Shown here piece by piece: positions 57,269 through 64,000 of a stretch of 64,000 nt of DNA. The notes beneath the pieces were generated by a model. The model searched no databases. It saw only the letters and a program-made list of their open reading frames with translations, and was not told the origin of the DNA. Position numbers and translations under genes: made by a program. The DNA comes from Anaerolineales bacterium (lineage in GTDB: Bacteria > Chloroflexota > Anaerolineae > Anaerolineales > Villigracilaceae), in contig JABFSL010000007.1 in assembly GCA_013140605.1 (NCBI GenBank), forward strand, positions 1 to 64,000. The letters run 5' to 3'. Numbering within the stretch: position 1 is the stretch's first letter; every line of letters starts with the position of its first letter.

Positions 57269-57748
57269 CTATTGCAAGGCTTTATCCATAAGATCGCGTA
57301 AATAAGTGACAAGCGGCTCCAATCCCGAAGCGGATAATGTGACATCATCCACCTGATAGACAACCTTTTTTCCATTTACCTGCGTTTCAATGCCATAGAT
57401 AAAACAATCAGCGCAACTGGATCGTTGAGGTTTTGTTGCTGACGAGAAATTTGAATCTGAAACGATCCCGTTTATTTTTGACAACTCATTTGCAGTGAGT
57501 TCTCCTGTGATCGTTTTATCGGCCATTTCATCCGCAACAGTATATTTCCCATCGGATGAAATTTCAATTGAACGAGCCACCCCCATGATGCCGCCAGAGT
57601 GCGTCATTTTTATCGACCATTCGGCTTCAACCGCTTTGGGCGTTGGCAAACTGGTATTGAGCGGAATGGGCGTTGAAGGTGAGAATGAGGAACAACCTGT
57701 AATGAGCACAGTCATTAGCAATGCGAATAAATAAATGGTTCGGGACAT
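57269..57748 (-). CDS. Putative lipoprotein
   Basis: A 159-residue exported protein. The signal ends with the lipobox LITGCSS, followed by a Ser/Pro/Thr linker (SPSTPIPLNTSLPTP). The mature domain is beta-rich (WSIKMTHSGGIMGVARSIEI, KYTVADEMADKTITGELTA), contains a CADC pair, and ends LEPLVTYLRDLMDKAL; it resembles the protealysin-inhibitor (emfourin) type of small domain. The ORF track starts at 58042, but ATG 57748 is the true start: AAGGAGA lies upstream and the signal peptide begins there. It diverges from the thiolase gene over 114 bp. Confidence 0.8.
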   Translation of the reverse strand: MSRTIYLFALLMTVLITGCSSFSPSTPIPLNTSLPTPKAVEAEWSIKMTHSGGIMGVARSIEISSDGKYTVADEMADKTITGELTANELSKINGIVSDSNFSSATKPQRSSCADCFIYGIETQVNGKKVVYQVDDVTLSASGLEPLVTYLRDLMDKALQ

Positions 57749-57862
57749 GTGAATCTCCTTTTGGTATAGCATAGCAAGGAATAGACGAGAGTGCAATATC
57801 ATTTGTTCAGCTATTTGGATAGTTCCTGAGAGAGCAATGCGGTAGAATTTGAGAGAGGTCTT

Positions 57863-59014
57863 ATGAGAAAAATAGCCGTTCTTGGAATTGGTCAAACAAA
57901 AATCGGCGAGCATTGGGAGAAGTCCCTGCGCGAGATCGGGGGCGATGCCGCCTTTGCCGCCATGCAGGACGCCGGTGTTGAAAAAGTGGATTCGCTTTTT
58001 GTGGGCAACATGCTTTCGCCATTGGTGAATGGACAGAATCAACTCGGAACATTTTTTGCGGATTGGATCGGGCTGTGGAAACAGGAAGCCGTGAAGGTCG
58101 AGGCCGCTTGCGGATCAGGAGCGGCGGCGTTTCGGGCCGCGCTGATGGCTGTTGCCTCCGGCGACGTAGAGTCAGCGCTGGTAGTGGGTGTCGAAAAGAT
58201 GACCGACAAAGCCGGTCGCGATGTCACTGCCGCACTGGCCACCGCCGCCGATGCGGATTACGAAGTGGATCAGGGTGTTTCATTTGTTGGCATTAACGCC
58301 CTGGTCATGCGAAGATATATGCACGAGTTCGGCTGGAAACATGAAGACTTCGCACCGTTCTCGATCAATGCCCACGCGAACGCCATGCATAATCCGTATG
58401 CGCGTTTGCATGAAAAAATTTCTGTTGATAAATTTGAAAGATCATCCATGGTGGCAACGCCCATCAATTTACTGGATGCATCCCCAACTGGCGATGGGGC
58501 GGCGGCGATGGTGATTGTCCCTGCTGAAAAAGTGCAACGCCATCCGCGGGTTATCGTCTCAGCCTCCGCTGCTGCAACGGATACGATTGCGGTACATTCA
58601 CGCAAAGACCCTTTATTTTTGCAGGCCGCGTATGCATCTTCACGGCGCGCTTATGACATGGCTGGCGTCACACCAAATGACATTGATGTCTTTGAATTGC
58701 ACGATGCTTTTTCCATCATGGCCGCGCTCTCACTCGAAGCCAGCGGATTTGCGGAAAGAGGTCAAGGCGTAAGACTCGCTCTCGATAACGAGATCAGCAT
58801 TCAGGGCCGTGTGCCCGTCTGCACTCGCGGCGGATTAAAAGCTCGCGGTCACCCAGTCGGCGCAACGGGGATGTATCAACTTGTGGAGGTAGTCCAGCAA
58901 TTGCGCGGCGAGTGCGGGCACACACAGGTGGATGGGGCAAAGATCGGCATGGCCCAGAATATTGGCGGCTCTGGTGCGACGATCCTGACCCATATTTTGC
59001 GCTCTGAAAACTGA
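57863..59014 (+). CDS. Thiolase family protein (SCP2/acetyl-CoA acetyltransferase-like)
   Basis: A 383-residue thiolase-fold enzyme of the SCPx/non-specific lipid-transfer thiolase subgroup common in Chloroflexota and Archaea. The acylated Cys is in VEAACGSGAAAFRAA, and the His residues are in FELHDAFSIMA and RGGLKARGHPVGATG. The C-terminus reads AQNIGGSGATILTHIL, without the usual second catalytic Cys. It would cleave or condense acyl-CoA. In related organisms such thiolases often pair with an HMG-CoA synthase and a DUF35 protein, but neither is adjacent here. The start has TTTGAGAGAGG upstream. Confidence 0.88.
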   Translation: MRKIAVLGIGQTKIGEHWEKSLREIGGDAAFAAMQDAGVEKVDSLFVGNMLSPLVNGQNQLGTFFADWIGLWKQEAVKVEAACGSGAAAFRAALMAVASGDVESALVVGVEKMTDKAGRDVTAALATAADADYEVDQGVSFVGINALVMRRYMHEFGWKHEDFAPFSINAHANAMHNPYARLHEKISVDKFERSSMVATPINLLDASPTGDGAAAMVIVPAEKVQRHPRVIVSASAAATDTIAVHSRKDPLFLQAAYASSRRAYDMAGVTPNDIDVFELHDAFSIMAALSLEASGFAERGQGVRLALDNEISIQGRVPVCTRGGLKARGHPVGATGMYQLVEVVQQLRGECGHTQVDGAKIGMAQNIGGSGATILTHILRSEN

Positions 59015-59086
59015 GAAATCTTATTGCGCCGCACAAAATTTTGATTTATACTCACAGCCACCTTTCAATTTTGCAAGGAGGTTGTT

Positions 59087-59476
59087 ATGGTAACGGATCG
59101 ACGAAAATTGTCGCGGCGAAATCTTTCATATTACATGCGAGTGTTGGATGAGGCCACTGGCAAATTACTGGGGCACCTTTCAGATATCAGCACGGGTGGT
59201 TTTAAGTTGGATTGTTCGCGGCCCCTCGCCCTGAAAGTGGATTATCGCCTTCGTATTGATCAGACCAATGAGATCTCAAACAGAAGTTACATGTCATTTT
59301 CCGCGCGTGCCATGTGGTGTCAGGTGGATCAATTTGACCCCAATACCTATAACGTTGGTTTTCAGATCGTGGAGATGACCCCGGCAGATTATGATGTGTT
59401 CATAAAAATGTTCAATACCTATGGGACAAAAAGTTCCCCTCATCATAAAAGTAATTCGGATTATCTTTTTGGATAA
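59087..59476 (+). CDS. PilZ domain protein
   Basis: A 129-residue single-domain PilZ protein. The c-di-GMP motif is visible as RRKLSRRN near the start and LSDISTGGFKLD about 35 residues later (D-x-S-x-x-G). The rest is the usual beta-barrel (RAMWCQVDQFDPNTYNVGFQ). It probably binds c-di-GMP and changes the activity of a partner; no partner is adjacent. A strong AAGGAGG precedes the ATG. It follows the thiolase by 72 bases and ends at a terminator. Confidence 0.88.
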   Translation: MVTDRRKLSRRNLSYYMRVLDEATGKLLGHLSDISTGGFKLDCSRPLALKVDYRLRIDQTNEISNRSYMSFSARAMWCQVDQFDPNTYNVGFQIVEMTPADYDVFIKMFNTYGTKSSPHHKSNSDYLFG

Positions 59477-59491
59477 TAAAAATGAAATTGA

Positions 59492-59518
59492 AAGCCCCGT
59501 GAAAAACGGGGCTTTTTT
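59492..59518 (+). terminator. Intrinsic terminator after the PilZ gene
   Basis: AAGCCCCGT-GAAAA-ACGGGGCTT followed by TTTTTG, 15 bases after the stop codon. Confidence 0.9.
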
Positions 59519-59556
59519 GTAGGTCATTGGGAATCGCCGTGATAAACCTTTTTTAG

Positions 59557-59635
59557 TACACGGATTTCACGGGAAACACGGAAAAGAGCAGATTTTAATG
59601 GTTTTTCCGTGTGGTCCGTGTTGTCCGTGTCACGG
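59557..59635. repeat. Intergenic repeat of CACGG/CCGTG motifs
   Basis: Several CACGG words on the left (ACACGGATTTCACGGGAAACACGG) face CCGTG words on the right (TTTCCGTGTGGTCCGTG...). It forms a loose palindrome in the 305-bp gap before the plsC pair. No gene is seen in that gap. Confidence 0.55.
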
Positions 59636-59695
59636 CAAATCCCAGAGAGCTTTTTTATAGGAGCATCTTTGAAAACCGTGTAAAATTACATGTGC

Positions 59696-59778
59696 CGCAT
59701 AATTAACTAAACCGTAATCATGATCTTTACTCGTAATTTCTCCCATATAAGTATGGTAATTTATGCAATAGGCGGTAA
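59696..59778. repeat. Imperfect palindromic intergenic element (copy B)
   Basis: Aligns over about 80 bp with 38711-38790: CGCATAATTAACTAAA...TTTACTCGTAATTTC...GTAATTTATG...AGGCGGTAA. It ends directly before the plsC start, so it may carry promoter or regulator sites. Confidence 0.7.
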
Positions 59779-59781
59779 TCC

Positions 59782-60444
59782 ATGAAAAAATTTCTACGCT
59801 GGTTGATACATACTGTTTTAAAGATACTCACAAAGATAGAAACAAAAGGCTATGAAAACCTGCCTGAAAAAGGCGGGTTTGTCATCGCTGTCAATCATCT
59901 TGGCTTTTTGGATACGCCCATGGCATTTTACGCGCTGGATAACTGGAATCTATTTATCCCTGTCGCGGAAAAATGGGAGAAGATCCCGATCCTTAAATGG
60001 CTGGGCAAACATCTCAACTTAATTTTTATTGACCGTTTCAACCCCGACCTTAAATCGATGCGCGAGATGATAAAACGCATGGATGAAGGGCAGACGTTGG
60101 TGATCGCGCCCGAAGGCACGCGCGCCCGCGATGAAAAGATGGCGCAAGGCAAACCCGGTGTCGCGTACCTGGCTTCAAAGATGAATTGGCAGATCGTGCC
60201 TGTGGCCGTCTCTGGCACCGAAGACCGCATTTTTCTTGGGAACCTCAAGCGGCTTCGTCGAACGCATATAAAACTTACAGCAGGAAAATCTTTTAAACTA
60301 CCGCCCTTCCCGAAAGAGAACCGCGAAGAGATATTGCAGGAATATACCGATGAGATCATGTGTCGAATTGCGGTGATGCTGCCTGAAAAGAATCGCGGAT
60401 ATTATGCGGAGAATCCGCGTGTAAAGGAATTATTGAGTGACTAA
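59782..60444 (+). CDS. plsC: 1-acyl-glycerol-3-phosphate acyltransferase-like protein (first of two)
   Basis: A 220-residue PlsC-family acyltransferase. Motif I is NHLGFLDTPMAF (NHxxxxD), motif II-like IFIDRFNPD and motif III APEGTRARDEK are present. It would transfer an acyl group to lysophosphatidate or a related lysolipid at the inner membrane. The N-terminal LRWLIHTVLKILTKIETKG helix is the usual membrane-associated opening. It is followed three bases later by a clear paralogue. A palindromic element shared with the gyrA-birA interval sits immediately upstream. Confidence 0.9.
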   Translation: MKKFLRWLIHTVLKILTKIETKGYENLPEKGGFVIAVNHLGFLDTPMAFYALDNWNLFIPVAEKWEKIPILKWLGKHLNLIFIDRFNPDLKSMREMIKRMDEGQTLVIAPEGTRARDEKMAQGKPGVAYLASKMNWQIVPVAVSGTEDRIFLGNLKRLRRTHIKLTAGKSFKLPPFPKENREEILQEYTDEIMCRIAVMLPEKNRGYYAENPRVKELLSD

Positions 60445-60447
60445 AAA

Positions 60448-61110
60448 ATGAAATATAAAACTTTGCGTTCCATTGTTCGTTTTGTTATGAATATCATCGC
60501 CGATGTGGAAGTGGTCGGCATGGAGAAAATTCCGCAGGGAAACCTCATGATCGCCGCCAATCATCTGGGTCGGCTGGATACGGCTGTTCTGTTGTATGCG
60601 ATTGACCGCGAAGATATCATCATGGCGGTGGCTGAAAAATATAAGGATCACCCGCTGTTTGGCGCAATTGGCCGCACAGTTGATGCCATCTGGCTTAATC
60701 GCTTCGAAGCGGATTTTTCCGCGCTGCGTGAAATTTTGACTCGAATGCAAAAGGGCGGATTGATGGTCATTGCGCCCGAAGGCACGCGCTCCAAAACCGA
60801 AGCGCTGCAGGAGGGCAAAATGGGCGTGGCGTTTCTTGCGAGCAAAAGCGGATATCCTGTTATGCCCGTCGCGCTCACTGGCACGGAAGACCGCAGTGTG
60901 ATCGAAAATCTAAAAAGATTTCGCCGTTCCAAGATCAAGGCTGTGGCGGGAGAGTTGTTTTACGTTGAAATTCCCAAGGGCAGGGGACGGGAAGAAGCCA
61001 TGCGAAAAGCAACCGATGAGATCATGTGTCAGATCGCGGCAAAACTGCCCGAAAGTTATCGCGGATTTTACAAGGATTACCCGAGGGTGCGGGAACTGAT
61101 GCAAAAGTAG
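60448..61110 (+). CDS. plsC: 1-acyl-glycerol-3-phosphate acyltransferase-like protein (second of two)
   Basis: A 220-residue paralogue of the previous gene. Motif I is NHLGRLDTAVLL, then IWLNRFEAD, and motif III APEGTRSKTEAL. Both end in a similar tail (RGxYxx.PRVxEL). The gap is three bases and the ATG is preceded by GAGTGACTAAAA, so translation is probably coupled. Two such genes side by side suggest different acyl or head-group specificity, or sequential acylations. An intrinsic terminator follows. Confidence 0.9.
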   Translation: MKYKTLRSIVRFVMNIIADVEVVGMEKIPQGNLMIAANHLGRLDTAVLLYAIDREDIIMAVAEKYKDHPLFGAIGRTVDAIWLNRFEADFSALREILTRMQKGGLMVIAPEGTRSKTEALQEGKMGVAFLASKSGYPVMPVALTGTEDRSVIENLKRFRRSKIKAVAGELFYVEIPKGRGREEAMRKATDEIMCQIAAKLPESYRGFYKDYPRVRELMQK

Positions 61111-61123
61111 CGAAAAATATAAA

Positions 61124-61162
61124 GAAGCCGAAACACTGAGAAGTGAAGTCGGCTTCCTGCTT
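61124..61162. terminator. Terminator between plsC pair and SulP gene
   Basis: GAAGCCGA / TCGGCTTC perfect 8-bp stem with a 17-base loop, then CTGCTTTAT. It lies between convergent genes. Confidence 0.6.
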
Positions 61163-61198
61163 TATAGACTTATAACATCAATGAAATAAATGAACCTC

Positions 61199-62884
61199 TC
61201 AACCTATAAATCGATCAAACCTTTCCTGCTTTAGACAGAACTCACACCTGCGCCTCTCAGCCTCGACGATGGCCTGATCGCTGGACCAAAAGAAATTTTT
61301 CTCCCCGATGATTTTTACCAACCCGCCGCGTTCCATCATGTTGCGTGCGTTGTCATGAATGCCCGCGAACATCAGCGTTCCGCCTTGCTTATGCAAACGT
61401 TCATACAGTCGGTGAATGGATTCGAGTCCAGCCGTGTCGATCAACGACACACCGCGCATTGAAAGGATCAGCGCGTGTGTATCTCCCAGATTTGCAAATG
61501 CTTCGTTGAATTGACCAGTGGCCGCAAAGAAGAGCGGACCTGTAAGAAATGCCACGCGCACATGTTTGCATTTGCCTTCGGTTTCAATTCCCCTTTCTCT
61601 TAATCGTTTTATATCCACATCCTGCACGGTGATGTCAATGCTGGCGATCTTGTTTAGGAAGACCGCGCCCGCAAGGAATGAACCGATCAGGATGGCTTGC
61701 GTCAAGTCAAGGACAATGGTGGCGACCATTGTGATGACAAAAGCGATCATGTCTGTTTTGAAGAGGTTTCCAAACATGAACTTGATCGCCGCCCATTCAT
61801 TCATGCGGATGGCGGTCACCATCAATACACCAGCCAGCGCCGCCAGCGGAATACGCGCCATAAACGGCGCAAGCAGGAACATGGACAATAGCAATCCAAC
61901 GGCATGAATGATGCTGACCAAACGAGTCTGTCCGCCAGATTTGATGCCCACACTCGAACGCGCGATTGCGGCAGTGGCGGGGACTCCGCCAAAGAATGGA
62001 ATGATCAAATTGCCCACACCTTGCGCGATGAGTTCCTGATTTGCTTGCAGACGAACCCCTGTCATATTTGAACCGACTGCGCCGCTTAACAATGATTCGA
62101 CAGCGCCGAGTGCAGTGATGGTCATTGCGGGTGCGAGGAATTCAGGGAAACTTGACCACGGAATGCTGGCGAAGTTGAGGCGTTGTTCGAGAAACAATGT
62201 CTGGGGGATGGCTCCGATCATCGCGACTGGCCAGTTCAAAGTCCAGTTAAGAAGCGTGGCGAGGATGATTCCCAAAAGCGAAGCGGGGAAGCGCGCGTTC
62301 CATTTCGCAGGCAAAAAAAGCATGGTCGCAATGACAACGAGTCCGAGTGAAAGGGAGCGCAGGTCGGGCGTGAATCCACCGCTGAAATATCCGATCAATT
62401 TTTGCGCGGCGGTTTCGGTGGCGGCAGTTTTGATGCCGAGAAGATTATCAATTTGGCCGATAAAGATGATGAGCGCGATGCCCGATGTGAAGCCGCTGAT
62501 GACGGGCGCGGGAATGAATGCGATGAAGCGGCCAATGCGCATGATGCCGATCAGAAGCAGGAACGCGCCCGAGATCAAGCCTGCGATCCAAATGCCTTCG
62601 AGTCCGTAGCGTGAGACGAGCACGATCAACACGGCAGACATCGCGCCTGTCGGCCCGCTGATCTGATATGGCGCGCCGCCGAGCAGCCCCATGATGACAC
62701 CCGCCAGAATCGCGGTGACCAATCCCGCCGCCGCGCTTGCGCCTGATGCAACGCCAAACGCCAACGCGAGCGGAAGCGCGACTGCCGCAACGGTCAGACC
62801 TGCAAGCAAGTCCTGTTGAAATTTGGCGAGTGAATATCCTGAGAATTCATCCTGATAAAGACGTACAAGGCTTCTTCGCGGCAT
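61199..62884 (-). CDS. SulP-family anion transporter with STAS domain
   Basis: A 561-residue SulP/SLC26-type transporter. About twelve hydrophobic segments start with LLAGLTVAAVALPLALAFGV, and GAPYQISGPTGAMSAVLIVL is the conserved sulfate-transporter region. The C-terminal STAS domain (about 430-540) has THALILSMRGVSLIDTAGLE. The tail carries a Cys pair, RRCEFCLKQ. Members carry sulfate, bicarbonate or other anions; the substrate is not certain. A second, closely related SulP gene lies 58 bases upstream on the same strand, so the two form a tandem pair. The length is normal. Confidence 0.9.
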   Translation of the reverse strand: MPRRSLVRLYQDEFSGYSLAKFQQDLLAGLTVAAVALPLALAFGVASGASAAAGLVTAILAGVIMGLLGGAPYQISGPTGAMSAVLIVLVSRYGLEGIWIAGLISGAFLLLIGIMRIGRFIAFIPAPVISGFTSGIALIIFIGQIDNLLGIKTAATETAAQKLIGYFSGGFTPDLRSLSLGLVVIATMLFLPAKWNARFPASLLGIILATLLNWTLNWPVAMIGAIPQTLFLEQRLNFASIPWSSFPEFLAPAMTITALGAVESLLSGAVGSNMTGVRLQANQELIAQGVGNLIIPFFGGVPATAAIARSSVGIKSGGQTRLVSIIHAVGLLLSMFLLAPFMARIPLAALAGVLMVTAIRMNEWAAIKFMFGNLFKTDMIAFVITMVATIVLDLTQAILIGSFLAGAVFLNKIASIDITVQDVDIKRLRERGIETEGKCKHVRVAFLTGPLFFAATGQFNEAFANLGDTHALILSMRGVSLIDTAGLESIHRLYERLHKQGGTLMFAGIHDNARNMMERGGLVKIIGEKNFFWSSDQAIVEAERRRCEFCLKQERFDRFIG

Positions 62885-62942
62885 TTTTTATTTCTCCAAA
62901 AACCTGAATTGGCGGGATTTTATCATGAAGGTTTGGTGGGAA

Positions 62943-64000
62943 TCATTCACCCATCTGATGCGACGCATTACTTTCATTATCTGATTCGCAAAACTGACAG
63001 CGGCGCCTCTCTGCCTCGACGATGGCCTGGTCGCTGGACCAAAAGAAATTTTCCTCGCCGATCATTTCCACAAGATCGTCGCGTTCCATCATGATGCGCA
63101 CATTGTCATGGACTCCTGCGAGCATCAGTGTGCCGCCCTGCTTATGCAGTTTTTCATACAGGCTGTTGATCCGTTCGAGTCCTTCGGTATCAATTAATGG
63201 CACTCCGCGCATCGAGAGGATCAGCGCGTGGGTATCTGTCAGGTTGGCAAAGGCTTCATCGAATTGGCTTGTGGCCGCAAAGAACAGCGGTCCCGTTAGA
63301 AATGCCACGTGAACATGTTTGCATTTGCCAGCCGTTGTGATCCCTTTTTGTTTGAGACGATTTATATCCACATCTTGAACATCTATTTCAATGCTTGCGA
63401 TCTTGTTTAGGAAAACCGCACCCACAAGAAAAGAGCCGATCAAAATCGCGTTTGTTAAATTTAGGAATACTGTCGCAAGCATGGCTATGGAAAAAGCGAT
63501 CATGTTCGTTTTGAAGCGTTTGCCAAACTTGCGCTTGATCGCATCCCACTCAATGGTGCGAATGGCTGTGACCATTAATACGCCAGCCAAAGCAGACAAT
63601 GGAATCTTTTTAATAAATGAAGCCAGAAATAACATGGCAAGCAATAAAATGATCGAGTGGATGATGCTGACAAGCCGAGTCTGTGCGCCTGAGCGGATGG
63701 CTACCTTGGTGCGGATCATGGCTGAGGTGGTTGGGATCCCGCCGAAGAAGGGCAGCGCCATGTTTCCCAATCCCTGCCCGATCAATTGTTGATTCACTTG
63801 CAGGCGCACGCCTGTCATGTTCGAGCCAGCCGCGCCGCATAGGAATGCTTCGATTGAGCCAAGCACGGTTAATGTCAACGCGGGGGCAATGAAGTCAGGA
63901 AGATTGTCCCAGGGAATTTCCGTCAGGCTGAGGTGCGGGGTGAGGATTAATGTGCGGGGGATGTCACTGATGATCGCGGCTGACCAGCCCAAAGTCCAGT
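62943..64000 (-). CDS. SulP-family anion transporter (partial, cut by window end)
   Basis: A tandem paralogue of the previous gene; the visible part corresponds to its residues from about 215 to the end. The frame is open to the window edge, so the Met at 63992 is not the true start. Seen: AALTLTVLGSIEAFLCGAAG-type membrane segments, IPLSALAGVLMVTAIRTIEW, the STAS core THALILSMRGVPLIDTEGLE and the tail RRRCQFCESD. The two proteins are very alike in the STAS domain, which shows a fairly recent duplication. Transport of sulfate or another anion is inferred. Confidence 0.88.
   Translation of the reverse strand, partial: WTLGWSAAIISDIPRTLILTPHLSLTEIPWDNLPDFIAPALTLTVLGSIEAFLCGAAGSNMTGVRLQVNQQLIGQGLGNMALPFFGGIPTTSAMIRTKVAIRSGAQTRLVSIIHSIILLLAMLFLASFIKKIPLSALAGVLMVTAIRTIEWDAIKRKFGKRFKTNMIAFSIAMLATVFLNLTNAILIGSFLVGAVFLNKIASIEIDVQDVDINRLKQKGITTAGKCKHVHVAFLTGPLFFAATSQFDEAFANLTDTHALILSMRGVPLIDTEGLERINSLYEKLHKQGGTLMLAGVHDNVRIMMERDDLVEMIGEENFFWSSDQAIVEAERRRCQFCESDNESNASHQMGE

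Overview
The window looks like a chromosomal contig of a Chloroflexota bacterium, most likely class Anaerolineae. This is an inference from gene content, not from a marker-gene search. The clues are an alternative complex III (act) operon, a fused CydDC exporter beside cytochrome bd, secreted proteins with an LPxTG-like motif followed by their own sortase domain (a monoderm-type trait), and many dispersed palindromic intergenic repeats. Base composition is moderate, with a few AT-richer islands.

Layout. 0-5.6 kb: a SHOCT-like small protein, an MFS exporter, a PanE-type ketopantoate reductase, a DegP/HtrA-like protease with a PDZ domain and an orphan LuxR-type regulator whose receiver has lost its phosphorylation site. 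5.7-12.7 kb: the act operon (actA-actB1-actB2-actC-actD-actE plus one more monohaem protein). actB is split in two and no actF is present. 12.7-13.1 kb: a tandem array of tRNA-Ser 3'-end fragments beside the intact tRNA-Ser(GGA) gene. 13.9-19.6 kb: one 1917-residue secreted protein with 81 CxxCH haem motifs by hand count, built from a 66-residue triheme module and a roughly 12-heme super-repeat. 19.7-31.5 kb: a dienelactone-hydrolase-like enzyme, an AhpD-like protein, and three related surface proteins (beta-helix, ELW-repeat and FG-GAP repeat) that share one C-terminal cassette ending in LPxTG plus sortase. They are separated by an IS4-family element, an ISAs1-family element with a perfect 10-bp target duplication, and a decayed transposase. 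31.6-35.5 kb: EtfBA, small membrane proteins, a GIY-YIG protein and tRNA-Leu(CAG). 35.8-42.2 kb: gyrA, birA, a LysM-M23 peptidase and rho. 42.4-50.9 kb: the fused CydDC, a sulfide:quinone-reductase-like flavoprotein, cydB, cydA and an Rrf2 regulator. 51-64 kb: lgt, a sulfotransferase, two SRPBCC proteins, an O-methyltransferase, a MalY/PatB-type lyase, a lipoprotein, a thiolase, a PilZ protein, two tandem PlsC acyltransferases and two tandem SulP transporters (the last runs off the window).

How the genes fit together. The window is rich in respiratory functions. EtfBA and the SQR-like enzyme could feed electrons into the quinone pool. The act complex would oxidise quinol and reduce c-type haem carriers. 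Cytochrome bd, supported by CydDC, would oxidise quinol with oxygen. The giant multihaem cytochrome just downstream of act could store or carry electrons outside the membrane, but no gene in the window proves that link. The sortase-cassette proteins appear to be surface proteins that have duplicated recently and exchanged their exposed N-terminal domains. Dispersed palindromes of several families lie in many intergenic gaps, and short tandem repeats have even entered the cydDC reading frame.
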